NCBI GenBank assembly: GCA_039028495.1
Contig: JBCCHY010000017.1
Location: 1 to 20,625, forward strand
From: JBCCHY01 sp039028495
GTDB taxonomy: Bacteria > Patescibacteriota > Saccharimonadia > Saccharimonadales > VXPC01
Reading direction: 5' to 3'
Length of the DNA: 20,625 bases
Shown: in pieces, positions 7,470 through 14,978 of the stretch
Position numbering within the stretch: the stretch's first letter is position 1
Layout: every line of letters begins with the position of its first letter
Notes under the pieces: model-generated
The model's input: only the letters and a program-made list of their open reading frames with translations
The model's database searches: none
Told to the model about the DNA's origin: nothing
Made by a program: the position numbers and the translations under genes

Positions 7470-8578
7470 AAAAACTCGGGAACTGTCGGCGCTGATTCCT
7501 CTAACTCTGCCTGTAGCTTTCTTGGCCTCATACCTATAGGTCTCATTATGAATTTTAGCGTCTCAACCCTCAGAGACATCCGGTTGCGTCTAGAGACAGT
7601 AGTATCGGCGAACAGCACGGATCCTGGTATGTATAGCCTAGATGCTCTTGAACCAATTCCTTCGGACTTGATGGCTAATATGTCGCCCGGTGAGACGGTA
7701 TGACTGAAGTTGCCTCGCCCTGTGTTCTCGGTCTCTTCTCCAATTACACCCACCTCTAAGTCGCTTGCTTGCTCGTAAGGTGTGGTGCTTGTTTGGTTAG
7801 CAACCGAGGGGACAAGATCGATAGCTTCAAAGAATCTATCATTTGGCTCTAGGAATGATGGCGTATGTCGAGTAAATGTACCCGTCTCTGATATTTCTGT
7901 TCTGTAGGGTCGAGACGCAGATAGATCCCTAAACCCAAAGATACCGTTCGGATTATGGTTCCATGACGCAATAAAGTCTATGAGATGACCACGGTCGTCG
8001 CTGTTAGCTGCCGTAATAGATATTTGATCACCGGGATGCAGGATAGTTCTTAGTCTATCTGGACTGAGATCTACATCACCTGCTAGCTCGAATTCAGCAT
8101 TTAGCTCTGCAAAGCCTTTAGCTCTAGCTATCTCAGCATCAATGTGTTCATCAAAGACGTTTGCCAAATGTGACTCATAGCTCGCTGCTCTTTGATCTCT
8201 TGCTTCTTGTGTAAGACGCTGAATGGCCTCGTTGTGGATAGCTTGCTGTTCTGATGGTTGGGCGAGCATCCTGCTAATTAACTTTGATACTTTGTCGGCT
8301 TTTTCCAGTCGTAACTGCTCCATAACCGCCTCAACAAGCTGAGGCCGGTCGTCGGCTAGCGCGCGTCTCGCCAGTTGGTGAATTAACTCATTTTCGTGTC
8401 TAGCGAGAACGGTCTCTTTGGCTATTTTGAGAGCTTGGACCATATGCAGCCCATGCTGGCCTTCCGTATGCATAGCTTCATGTAACTCCTCGGCAATAGG
8501 TAACATATGCTCTACGTCGGCCATTCGCTGACCAAAAGCTTCGAGTTCTTTCATTCTCTTTTTACTTATCCAAGGCAT
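7463..8578 (-). CDS. Hypothetical soluble protein, 371 aa
   Basis: I do not recognise this protein. No signal peptide or membrane helix is visible. The N-terminal half (to about residue 165) is almost wholly helix-forming, rich in E, A, Q, R and L, with repeated heptad-like stretches (around AHENELIHQLARRALADDRP-like segments), suggesting a helical bundle or coiled coil. The C-terminal half is mixed, with more G, S, T, P and beta-prone segments (HPGDQISITAANSDD and SPGDILAIKSEGIG, which resemble each other and might be two related beta modules). The C-terminus is basic, then acidic. I chose ATG 8578 because TACTAT on the minus strand (8585-8590) is six bases upstream, the same spacing seen at other starts here; an in-frame ATG at 8593 would give 376 aa. 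It converges on lepA. Confidence 0.75.
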   Translation of the reverse strand: MPWISKKRMKELEAFGQRMADVEHMLPIAEELHEAMHTEGQHGLHMVQALKIAKETVLARHENELIHQLARRALADDRPQLVEAVMEQLRLEKADKVSKLISRMLAQPSEQQAIHNEAIQRLTQEARDQRAASYESHLANVFDEHIDAEIARAKGFAELNAEFELAGDVDLSPDRLRTILHPGDQISITAANSDDRGHLIDFIASWNHNPNGIFGFRDLSASRPYRTEISETGTFTRHTPSFLEPNDRFFEAIDLVPSVANQTSTTPYEQASDLEVGVIGEETENTGRGNFSHTVSPGDILAIKSEGIGSRASRLYIPGSVLFADTTVSRRNRMSLRVETLKFIMRPIGMRPRKLQAELEESAPTVPEFLK

Positions 8579-8584
8579 ATAAAG

Positions 8585-8590
8585 ATAGTA
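8585..8590 (-). promoter_or_regulatory. -10 box for the minus-strand hypothetical gene
   Basis: On the minus strand, TACTAT is followed by six bases and ATG (8578-8576). This repeats the spacing of the TATAAT-N6-ATG starts elsewhere in the window. A -35 element is not clear, though TTGACG occurs further upstream on the minus strand with non-ideal spacing. Confidence 0.5.
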
Positions 8591-8710
8591 CATTCGTTGT
8601 CGTCAAGACAAAAGCATAGCCTTTCAGGTCTCATTGGACGAGTATATATGTATGTGGGCCAATGATGGACCTGAAGTACCCAGCAGTTCAGTCTAGCTGC
8701 ATAAGTGGTT

Positions 8711-8719
8711 TGATATAAT
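8711..8719 (+). promoter_or_regulatory. Extended -10 promoter of the large membrane protein gene
   Basis: TG-A-TATAAT (hexamer 8714-8719) is a perfect extended -10 box. ATG 8726 follows after six bases, so transcription should start at or within a base or two of the start codon (leaderless). No -35 is visible. Confidence 0.7.
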
Positions 8720-8725
8720 TCTTAG

Positions 8726-11017
8726 ATGTTTGGTTTCTTGTTTGGGGCGGTGATAGGTTTTTTTGTGGGCAAGGCCTATAGCGCTAATCGACAGAATGTC
8801 GCAGGCGCATCTCATGCAGCTAGCAGGACCCAAGAGATCTCTGATAGGAGCCCCACGGCACCAGGTGACTTTGCGGCTGAAGTTCCGCCACCACCCACTA
8901 AGACTCAGAGTACGGATCTATTAGATATCTCACTGCCAAAAGTAAGTCTCGATAGTGTCAATATGCTGCTTTTTGCTGGTGCGTTTACGATTGTTGTTTC
9001 TGCGCTTTACTTTGTGGGTGCCGACCAGTTTGATCTGAGTGGCTGGACAAAGTTCTTGATACTAGCGGTACTGGCTTGGGGATTCTACATTTGCGGCGTT
9101 TTGCTGGGTAGGCTTGATAAAAAGTTCCGACCCGCCAGCCTGACATTCATCGCGATTGGTATAGCAGTGATACCTCTCCTGAGCTTTGCGTATAGGAACT
9201 TTATTAATCCAGACATTAGTGTAGAGGCTAGTTTATTAGTAGCATCTGTAATGCTCGTAGCGATTAGTGGAGCGTCATATCTCTTTTCGGCAGGGATGGT
9301 TCTGGACTATGTGTTTATGCTGGCGGTAGTTGCTACGGTGCAGAGCGGAGCTCTTCTAGCGGACTTGTCTGTTCACGAGCATGTCTGGGTTGGACTTGTA
9401 TCAGCTATAGCTCTGATGATCTATTCACAAGTTTTCACAAAGCAGATGAATGGATTTCTTTCAGCATCATCGAAGAATTTTGCGTACATGGTAGCCGGGG
9501 CGTTCACTCTGGTTGCAATGTTGTCGCAACCAGAGCATACCTGGATGTACGGAGTTAGTTTTGGACTGGTATGGCTGTTCAGTTTTGCCTCCTTGCTGCT
9601 AGAGGAGAATGCCGATCACAAAGAGGCCATGTTCTATGTGTCATTATCCTCTCCAATACTGGTTGCTCTGACTATTACGCAAACAGGGGTCAGCTATGAC
9701 TACTTGCGTGCTGCCTACACTATGATTTCATTAATCCTGCTCTACGTTAGCCTAGATAGCTCAAAGCTGCGTGATCGGTTACCCACTCAGCAGCAGACAG
9801 GTTTGTCGTCCGCGCACTTTGTAGGTTCGTTGACTCTTGTGTTTTTGCTAGTCGCTCATGAATCTCGTCTGATTGCACTGCCTATTATCGTCATGGCAGT
9901 CTACGAAGCATATATGTATATAGTTACTCGGCGTAAGCAATACGCTGTTTACGCTGTAGGACTGCTGCCTTTGCTTCCACTAGGGTTACTAAATAACAAT
10001 CTAGAAGAGTCAACAGCCCTGGCTGTAAGCAGTCTATACTATCTGTCGCTGACGATTTATTCACTAGCTGTGAGATGGCTTTTAGAGCCCAAGCTGAGCG
10101 ACTTTATCAAGCAGCTCGCTAGGGTTGCCTATAGCGGCTTCCTGACTCTGTCATATGTACTGGCACTATTCGCAGCTGACGGCTTCTCCGTCGCTATTAG
10201 TCTCGTTGCTATTGCATGCGTGTTAGCAATTGGCAGGGTAGAAAAAGATGCTCAAGTCAGGTTGCTAACTCTGCCGCTAATGTACGTCAGTGCAGCTCTG
10301 ATCGTGTATAGAACAGGCCTCACTGACGAGCTTTACTGGCTACCATTCGCTGCTGCATCAGTGATCCAGAAGCTATACCCAATCATAAACAGATCAGAGC
10401 CGAATAGGAACATGTGGCATGCTGGCTCACTATTTGGTGCGTCTATCGCGACGAGCCTGGCACTGTATCAGAGCTCCCTCACAGCTGGGTTGCTCCTAGC
10501 ATTCATGTCACTACTGAGCATTGTTTGGGCTACCGCGTTCAAAGAGAGATTCACGCTATATCTAGGATTTGCCAAAATGGCGTTGGCGATTAGCTTCATT
10601 GCATATCACCTGGACTTCAGGCACGTATTGATCTATTCGGTCATATGGGCGGCATCACTACTTGTAGTGGCAAGATACGAGTCTAGGTCAGGTAGTAAAG
10701 AAGCTATGGAGATGGTCGATGTAGCTGCTCTATTCGCACTAACCGTGCCGCTTAGTATATCCGTGATGTTTGGCAGAGCAGATCAAATCGATGGGCTGTA
10801 TCTGCTGCTGATTAATCTAGTGATCTTTTTCACGGGTCTAGCCATACGTTATAGAAACGTCGCTATCTGGGGTCTGGTCATGCTGCTTGCTAATGTTGTC
10901 TGGCAAACGAGAGACTACATATCTGCCATCCCTAAGCAGTTGATTGGATTTGGACTGGGCTTGGGTTTGGTAGGACTAGCTATTTACCTGATCATGAAGA
11001 GTAGCAGCAGAGACTAG
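8726..11017 (+). CDS. Large polytopic membrane protein, 763 aa, function unknown
   Basis: The product has a glycine-rich N-terminal hydrophobic segment (residues 1-18, FGFLFGAVIGFFVG), a polar linker to about residue 75 containing PPPP, then an almost unbroken series of roughly 20-25 hydrophobic helices to residue 757, and a short polar tail SSSRD. Loops are very short. The arrangement, one N-terminal helix, a Pro-rich spacer, then many helices with no large soluble domain, resembles DUF2157/DUF2339-type bacterial membrane proteins, but I see no diagnostic motif and do not claim membership. No transporter ATPase or catalytic motif is visible. A consensus extended -10 box lies six bases before ATG. 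The next gene starts three bases after its stop, so the two form an operon. Confidence 0.85.
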   Translation: MFGFLFGAVIGFFVGKAYSANRQNVAGASHAASRTQEISDRSPTAPGDFAAEVPPPPTKTQSTDLLDISLPKVSLDSVNMLLFAGAFTIVVSALYFVGADQFDLSGWTKFLILAVLAWGFYICGVLLGRLDKKFRPASLTFIAIGIAVIPLLSFAYRNFINPDISVEASLLVASVMLVAISGASYLFSAGMVLDYVFMLAVVATVQSGALLADLSVHEHVWVGLVSAIALMIYSQVFTKQMNGFLSASSKNFAYMVAGAFTLVAMLSQPEHTWMYGVSFGLVWLFSFASLLLEENADHKEAMFYVSLSSPILVALTITQTGVSYDYLRAAYTMISLILLYVSLDSSKLRDRLPTQQQTGLSSAHFVGSLTLVFLLVAHESRLIALPIIVMAVYEAYMYIVTRRKQYAVYAVGLLPLLPLGLLNNNLEESTALAVSSLYYLSLTIYSLAVRWLLEPKLSDFIKQLARVAYSGFLTLSYVLALFAADGFSVAISLVAIACVLAIGRVEKDAQVRLLTLPLMYVSAALIVYRTGLTDELYWLPFAAASVIQKLYPIINRSEPNRNMWHAGSLFGASIATSLALYQSSLTAGLLLAFMSLLSIVWATAFKERFTLYLGFAKMALAISFIAYHLDFRHVLIYSVIWAASLLVVARYESRSGSKEAMEMVDVAALFALTVPLSISVMFGRADQIDGLYLLLINLVIFFTGLAIRYRNVAIWGLVMLLANVVWQTRDYISAIPKQLIGFGLGLGLVGLAIYLIMKSSSRD

Positions 11018-11020
11018 AGC

Positions 11021-11320
11021 GTGAGATCTTTCTTTTTATTCCTTGCGACCTGTACTGTGGCACTGCTGGCCTGGTTCGCTGTTGGCATGGTTGGCCTCTG
11101 GATTGAATCATGTGGAGACGAGCCGTTCTGTGGCCTAGCGAGCATAGCTATATCCACCACGCTGATCCCGATGTACTTCGTTCTAGCTCACTGGTCCATT
11201 AGCAAATTCATAGTAAGGCACTATAAGTACTCTCTTTTTAAGACAGATAGGCAATTTGAGTATGCTGTTGTGACCTCATTTGTTATCGGTCTACTATTCT
11301 GGATTCTGTTAGGGCTCTAA
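11021..11320 (+). CDS. Small membrane protein, 99 aa
   Basis: A GTG start three bases after the preceding stop implies translational coupling. About three transmembrane helices are predicted (residues 4-28, 38-58 and 80-98). The loop after the first helix contains two cysteines (C31 and C37, ESCGDEPFC) which, with R2 inside, would face outward and could form a disulfide. No Shine-Dalgarno sequence is seen. The 3' end overlaps the convergent bcp gene by four bases. I do not recognise a family; it is probably an accessory subunit or partner of the large membrane protein upstream. Confidence 0.7.
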   Translation: MRSFFLFLATCTVALLAWFAVGMVGLWIESCGDEPFCGLASIAISTTLIPMYFVLAHWSISKFIVRHYKYSLFKTDRQFEYAVVTSFVIGLLFWILLGL

Positions 11321-11772
11321 AAAGCCTGTAGCTCTTTGAGTCCTTTTAGGATTTGGGGGAGGTGTTTAGCGGGGCTCACTTTTTCGTAGGTTTTAACGAT
11401 TTCGCCCGAGGGGTTTACTAGATAGGTATTTCGCATAATACCCATATACTTTTTGCCGAACATGCTTTTTTCGCCCCATGCACCGAACTCTTGAATTGTT
11501 TCTGTAGATTCGTCTGAGAGTATGGTGAAGTTCAGGTTTTGTTTCTCGGCAAATTTTTTATGAGATTCGACGCTGTCCTTACTGATCCCGATAACACTTA
11601 CACCAAGATCCTCCAGTATTTCTCGACCATCGCGTATGTCGCAGGCTTGTTTAGTGCAGCCCGGGGTTGAATCCTTAGGGTAGAAATAGATTACGAGCCA
11701 TTTGCCGGCGTAATCCGCAAGTTTATGGGTATCTCCATTTTGATCTGGTAGTGAAAAGTTGGGTGCATTCAT
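11317..11772 (-). CDS. bcp: Thioredoxin-dependent peroxiredoxin, Bcp/PrxQ type
   Basis: This 151-aa protein reduces hydrogen peroxide and organic peroxides, drawing electrons from thioredoxin. The active-site block YPKDSTPGCTKQACDIRD contains the peroxidatic cysteine C39 (PxxxTPGC context) and C44 five residues later, the resolving cysteine typical of atypical two-Cys PrxQ enzymes. The downstream MRNTYLV segment supplies the conserved arginine, and SPAKHLPQIL is the usual C-terminal helix. Length and motifs are standard and no signal peptide is seen, so it acts in the cytoplasm. Its ATG overlaps the stop of the upstream minus-strand membrane gene (ATGA), so the two are coupled. The purine-rich GAGAAAGAG shortly upstream could serve as a ribosome binding site. 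Confidence 0.95.
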   Translation of the reverse strand: MNAPNFSLPDQNGDTHKLADYAGKWLVIYFYPKDSTPGCTKQACDIRDGREILEDLGVSVIGISKDSVESHKKFAEKQNLNFTILSDESTETIQEFGAWGEKSMFGKKYMGIMRNTYLVNPSGEIVKTYEKVSPAKHLPQILKGLKELQAF

Positions 11773-12038
11773 TTTTTCTCTTTCTCAACCTTTGTTAGCT
11801 TAATATGAAATAGACCAATACAAATCATGACGATAAAGACTAAGGCAAATGCTGACAAGTACTCTATCCCTAAGCGTTTATCTTCTATGCACTGTGACGT
11901 TGTGGTGTAGAAGCTACCGCTCCCTGAAAGGGTGCCCACCGCAGACTCACAACTTATATCTATGAACACTTCAGCGAAAACCAATGATAAAACAAACACC
12001 AGCACTATAAAAACAGTTAGTTTTAGGTTTTGGAGCAT
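11769..12038 (-). CDS. Small two-helix membrane protein, 89 aa
   Basis: Two hydrophobic helices (about residues 8-27 and 61-80) flank a loop of about 30 residues with a cysteine at each end (C30 and C50). With the basic N- and C-termini inside, the loop lies outside the membrane and could carry a disulfide. The C-terminal tail is highly charged (KVEKEKK). It is the first gene of a two-gene unit with the peroxiredoxin, overlapping it by ATGA. A TG-A-TATGAT box six bases before ATG 12038 gives strong support to this start. I do not recognise a family; a redox link to Bcp is only a suggestion from context. Confidence 0.72.
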   Translation of the reverse strand: MLQNLKLTVFIVLVFVLSLVFAEVFIDISCESAVGTLSGSGSFYTTTSQCIEDKRLGIEYLSAFALVFIVMICIGLFHIKLTKVEKEKK

Positions 12039-12044
12039 GTCCGC

Positions 12045-12053
12045 ATCATATCA
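12045..12053 (-). promoter_or_regulatory. Extended -10 promoter of the membrane protein-bcp operon
   Basis: On the minus strand, TG-A-TATGAT (hexamer 12050-12045) is followed by six bases and ATG 12038, another leaderless configuration. The remaining 12054-12247 holds no other element I can identify. Confidence 0.65.
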
Positions 12054-12247
12054 TGCCCGTCTAAGTAACTGGTGTTTAGCCTCGGCCCCACATAGTTCAT
12101 TGGCTCTAGGCACTACTCAGATACCCCTCGTAAGACAAAACTATTGCTGCAAGAGGTTTCACTTCGAAGCTACTTAGCTAAGACTAGGGCAAACGTCCTC
12201 AAATCTGAATAAAACAAAGTGCTTAACTTTTACATGTTGTCCGGTTT

Positions 12248-13153
12248 ATGGTTTCATTAATTATGGCAAATCTCATAACTACTCCAGTCCCTGATGAGCA
12301 ATACCTCGGCGGGCATGCTCCATATGTAGCGAACCCTGAGCTCGCGACAGAAATATTTTTAAGTGGGCAGAGCTACAGGCCTTCTGCTGATACGGCTGCA
12401 ACACTAATACGCTTGTGTCAATCTACAGGCTACGTTGGCTTAGTCGGCCCAGCAGCCTGTGGTAAAAATGCACTCATGTCCCATCTAGTAGATGGCCATG
12501 ATATTTACGTACCGCTTGTTTCATCAACATCACGTCCAATACGCAGAAATAATGGTGTTTGGGAACAGGACGGAGTTCATTATATGTATAGAACTGAGCA
12601 AGAGCAGCTTGCGGATGCTCAAGCAGGGCTGTTCATAGAAGCAGCTGTAATCCATGATTCGTACATATCTGGTCAACACATAAGTCAGGTCGAGCAGGCG
12701 TTAGAAGCTGGCAAAACAGTCATCAACGAGTTCGAGGTGTACGGAGTAGATGTAATACGTAGGTTACATCCAGAGTGGAGAGCAATCGGCTTTGTAGCTA
12801 GCAGTATGGATGAACGCAATCGAATATTTGCAGAGCGATCTGGGTCTGATGGCAATACTGATGATGCAAGACGTCGAAACCTAAGTGCTGCTTGGGAGCT
12901 AGATAAGTTACTCAATAAAGACGCGTATGCAATTTTTGTTAATGAGATGAGGCAAGTTAATGTAGAAGACTTACCTGAGCTAATTGCAGCTAATGCAGAA
13001 AGACTTCACAAGATGATAGTTGACGGTGCAAATAACGGCTATCAAGGCCATGATGATGAACAAGGAAGGGAAATCGTCAAGAATAGCCTCGAGGGAATGC
13101 TAGAAATGCTTGGAATGGATATTGAAGAAGTTCGTGTTGCAAAAGAGGCTTAG
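12248..13153 (+). CDS. Guanylate kinase-like protein, divergent
   Basis: Guanylate kinase phosphorylates GMP to GDP with ATP. The core at about residues 60-235 follows the GMPK order: P-loop GPAACGKN (67-74), the GMP-binding STSRPIRR segment (94-100), DGVHYMY (108-114), EAAVIHDSYISGQ (131-143), EAGKTVINEFEVYGVDVIRR (153-172) and a C-terminal lid/helix region. It departs from active enzymes in having Asn74 where the P-loop normally has Ser/Thr/Gly, and Glu163 where Asp is usual in the EIDVQG-like strand. About 60 extra residues precede the P-loop and about 65 helical residues follow the core. It may be a diverged GMP kinase or a non-catalytic GK-like protein. ATG 12263 (MANLITTP) is an alternative start. 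No clear promoter or Shine-Dalgarno sequence was found. Confidence 0.7.
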   Translation: MVSLIMANLITTPVPDEQYLGGHAPYVANPELATEIFLSGQSYRPSADTAATLIRLCQSTGYVGLVGPAACGKNALMSHLVDGHDIYVPLVSSTSRPIRRNNGVWEQDGVHYMYRTEQEQLADAQAGLFIEAAVIHDSYISGQHISQVEQALEAGKTVINEFEVYGVDVIRRLHPEWRAIGFVASSMDERNRIFAERSGSDGNTDDARRRNLSAAWELDKLLNKDAYAIFVNEMRQVNVEDLPELIAANAERLHKMIVDGANNGYQGHDDEQGREIVKNSLEGMLEMLGMDIEEVRVAKEA

Positions 13154-13158
13154 GGGCT

Positions 13159-13185
13159 TTGGCACTCTAGACTTTTGAGTGCTAA
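13159..13185 (+). promoter_or_regulatory. CIRCE operator at hrcA
   Basis: TTGGCACTC-N9-GAGTGCTAA matches the CIRCE consensus TTAGCACTC-N9-GAGTGCTAA at 17 of 18 arm positions. HrcA binding here would autoregulate the hrcA operon. Confidence 0.92.
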
Positions 13186-13196
13186 AAGTGTAGTAT
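13159..13196 (+). promoter_or_regulatory. hrcA promoter region
   Basis: Two -10 candidates exist. TTGGCA (13159-13164), an 18-base spacer and TAAAAG (13183-13188), preceded by TG-C, copies the dnaJ promoter layout and lies inside CIRCE. TAGTAT (13191-13196) lies exactly six bases before ATG 13203, like the leaderless starts, with TAGACT (13168-13173) as a -35 at 17-base spacing. CIRCE overlaps either one. Confidence 0.55.
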
Positions 13197-13202
13197 TAAC
13201 TC

Positions 13203-13928
13203 ATGAATATGAGTGAACGACAAGCCAGGATACTGCAAGCAATTATCGAAGAACATGCAGAAGTAGCATCGCCTGTAGGTAGCGTGACTCTGTCAAAGCT
13301 GTTTAATGTGAGTTCGGCGACCATTCGCTCAGAGATGGCTGCACTAGAATCTCTCGGCATGATCGCACAACCTCATACGAGCGCAGGTCGCGTACCAACA
13401 GATAAAGGCTATAGATGGTATGTCAATCGCCTACAAGAGAATAGAGACAAAGCGGACTCCTATAACCGTCAGATTAAAAACTCAGCTCGTGCACTAGATA
13501 TCCGTGTGCGTGATGCCGGAGAACCATCGCAGGCTATACGCTCAGCTGTTGACAGCCTAGTTCAGCTGACGAGGAATGCTGGCATTGGTACGATTGGCAA
13601 TCAGCTCTATATGGCCGGCCTTGCAAACTTATTTGGTCAGCCAGAATTTACTGGTGGCGATACAGTTCGTGATGTTGCATATCTATTGGATAATCTAGAG
13701 CCGTGGCTCAGAGAGGCTGCACCTAACAAGCCAGTGAGTGTATTCATCGGTGAAGAGAACCCAGTGGGCAAGAGCAGTGGCTGCAGTCTAATCATCAGCA
13801 AATTCAGGAGCCCATATAGTGACGACAGCTATATCGGCGTAATCGGTCCGACCAGACAGAACTACAAGCAAACCATGGGACTTGTGGGCTTCGCTGGCGA
13901 GATGCTTGAGAAAGAACTTTATGCTTAG
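13203..13928 (+). CDS. hrcA: Heat-inducible transcription repressor HrcA (short form)
   Basis: HrcA represses chaperone operons by binding CIRCE and is kept active by chaperonin in well-studied species. The N-terminal winged helix is clear: SERQARILQAIIEEH, then SATIRSEMAALESLGMIAQP and the very conserved HTSAGRVPTDKGYRWYV. The C-terminus YIGVIGPTRQNYKQTMGLV is the family's closing motif. At 241 aa it is about 100 residues shorter than typical HrcA; the missing part lies in the middle, in the GAF-like and inserted domains, while both ends are intact, so it is a compact version rather than a truncation. ATG 13203 is followed by a second possible ATG at 13209. A CIRCE lies just upstream, giving autoregulation. 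Its end overlaps gene X by eight bases (ATGCTTAG). Confidence 0.93.
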   Translation: MNMSERQARILQAIIEEHAEVASPVGSVTLSKLFNVSSATIRSEMAALESLGMIAQPHTSAGRVPTDKGYRWYVNRLQENRDKADSYNRQIKNSARALDIRVRDAGEPSQAIRSAVDSLVQLTRNAGIGTIGNQLYMAGLANLFGQPEFTGGDTVRDVAYLLDNLEPWLREAAPNKPVSVFIGEENPVGKSSGCSLIISKFRSPYSDDSYIGVIGPTRQNYKQTMGLVGFAGEMLEKELYA

Positions 13929-14508
13929 AGGGTTACGTTCCATCCATGATGAAATGATTGCAGGGAGCCATAGGGGCGTTGGGGCTGCAGCAAGACTTGC
14001 AGAAGCAATGCCTGACGAGTTCACAATTGCGGCTTCGGCCGAGCTCTACGTCGCTTATAAACCTGAAAACTACAGTAGCTTAGCTAGATTCCAGGCAGTA
14101 GATGCACCTATAAGGGTCCTCAAGGACAGACCAACCGCCGCCGATACGAAGTACTACAGCGATTTAATAGCTAGACACTTAAAGCTTTCCGCTCAAGCGA
14201 GTGTTGTAATTGCAGCATGTGCTAACACACAAGTTGCACTAGATAAGAAACAGAGCGTACGACTCATTCACGCAACATGTGAAAAACGAGCAGGACCTGC
14301 CCTAACGAGGCCCGCTATATGCACAGCGAATTGGTTGCTTGCAAGAGTGGCCAGCCCAGAGGCAAACCTGGATATCATGGAGGCAAATATAAGAGTAGAA
14401 GGCGTGCCTTGCTCGCTACTGTGGCAGGATGAGGTAGGACCACAATATACTGGTGATCCTAGTGTCCTTGGAGAAGGTGGTCTGGATAGAATGAAGGGTC
14501 AAAAATAA
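13921..14508 (+). CDS. Unknown protein X between hrcA and grpE, 195 aa
   Basis: I do not recognise this family. It is a soluble, alanine-rich alpha/beta-looking protein with no signal peptide, no membrane helix and no nucleotide-binding motif that I can see. Visible features are an N-terminal SIHDEMIAGSHRGVGAAARL, an ASVVIAACANTQVALDKK hydrophobic strand/helix segment, four scattered cysteines and a glycine-rich C-terminus. I chose ATG 13921, which overlaps the hrcA stop (ATGCTTAG); the frame extends to 13882 inside hrcA, but that piece is antisense-like in quality. Its TAA stop overlaps the grpE ATG by one base (TAATG). Position and coupling place it under HrcA/CIRCE control, so a role in protein quality control or in HrcA/GrpE function is an inference from context only. 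Confidence 0.75.
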   Translation: MLRGLRSIHDEMIAGSHRGVGAAARLAEAMPDEFTIAASAELYVAYKPENYSSLARFQAVDAPIRVLKDRPTAADTKYYSDLIARHLKLSAQASVVIAACANTQVALDKKQSVRLIHATCEKRAGPALTRPAICTANWLLARVASPEANLDIMEANIRVEGVPCSLLWQDEVGPQYTGDPSVLGEGGLDRMKGQK

Positions 14509-14978
14509 TGCCAAAAAAGAAATCAGACAAGAGCAACGTGGAAGATCTGCAGCAGCAAGTTGCAGAGCTAACTGATGCGCTGCAGCGTGAACGTGCTGAC
14601 GCCGAGAATGTTAGACGAAGAGCAGGTGAGGACCGCGTAGAAGCGCTTGTGCGCGGCAAAGAGATGGCCGCTGAGGAACTCATACCGCTAATAGACAACC
14701 TCATTAGAGCTTTTGAGCACACGCCAGACGACATTAAGGACCATTCTTGGGTAAAAGGTGTTCTGGGGATCAATAAACAGCTGGATATACTGCTAAAAGA
14801 TTTTGGCCTAAAAAAAATAGATACGACGACAGGCACAGAATTCGATGCAGAAACTATGGAGGCAGTAGGTGTGGAGGAAGGTGGCGACGGCACGGATCGT
14901 GTATCCGCAGAGCTACAGGCAGGATTTAAGCTCAACGGCCGAGTTGTCCGTGTTGCCATGGTCAAAGTAAAGCGTTAG
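14508..14978 (+). CDS. grpE: GrpE, nucleotide exchange factor for DnaK
   Basis: GrpE releases ADP from DnaK, resetting the chaperone cycle. The 156-aa product has a charged coiled-coil N-terminus (NVEDLQQQVAELTDALQRER with DAENVRRRAGED), the AAEELIPLIDNLIRAFEH helix typical of GrpE, the GVLGINKQLDILLKDFGLKKI region and a C-terminal beta domain ending in LQAGFKLNGRVVRVAMVKV. Length is slightly below average. Its ATG shares a base with the stop of gene X, and its TAG shares a base with the GTG of gene Y, making a tightly coupled hrcA-X-grpE-Y operon. Expression should follow the CIRCE at 13159. Confidence 0.95.
   Translation: MPKKKSDKSNVEDLQQQVAELTDALQRERADAENVRRRAGEDRVEALVRGKEMAAEELIPLIDNLIRAFEHTPDDIKDHSWVKGVLGINKQLDILLKDFGLKKIDTTTGTEFDAETMEAVGVEEGGDGTDRVSAELQAGFKLNGRVVRVAMVKVKR

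Noticed and set aside
12039..12247. Searched intergenic region for a small RNA or tRNA
   Set aside because: No cloverleaf, strong hairpin or terminator is evident beyond the minus-strand -10 box.
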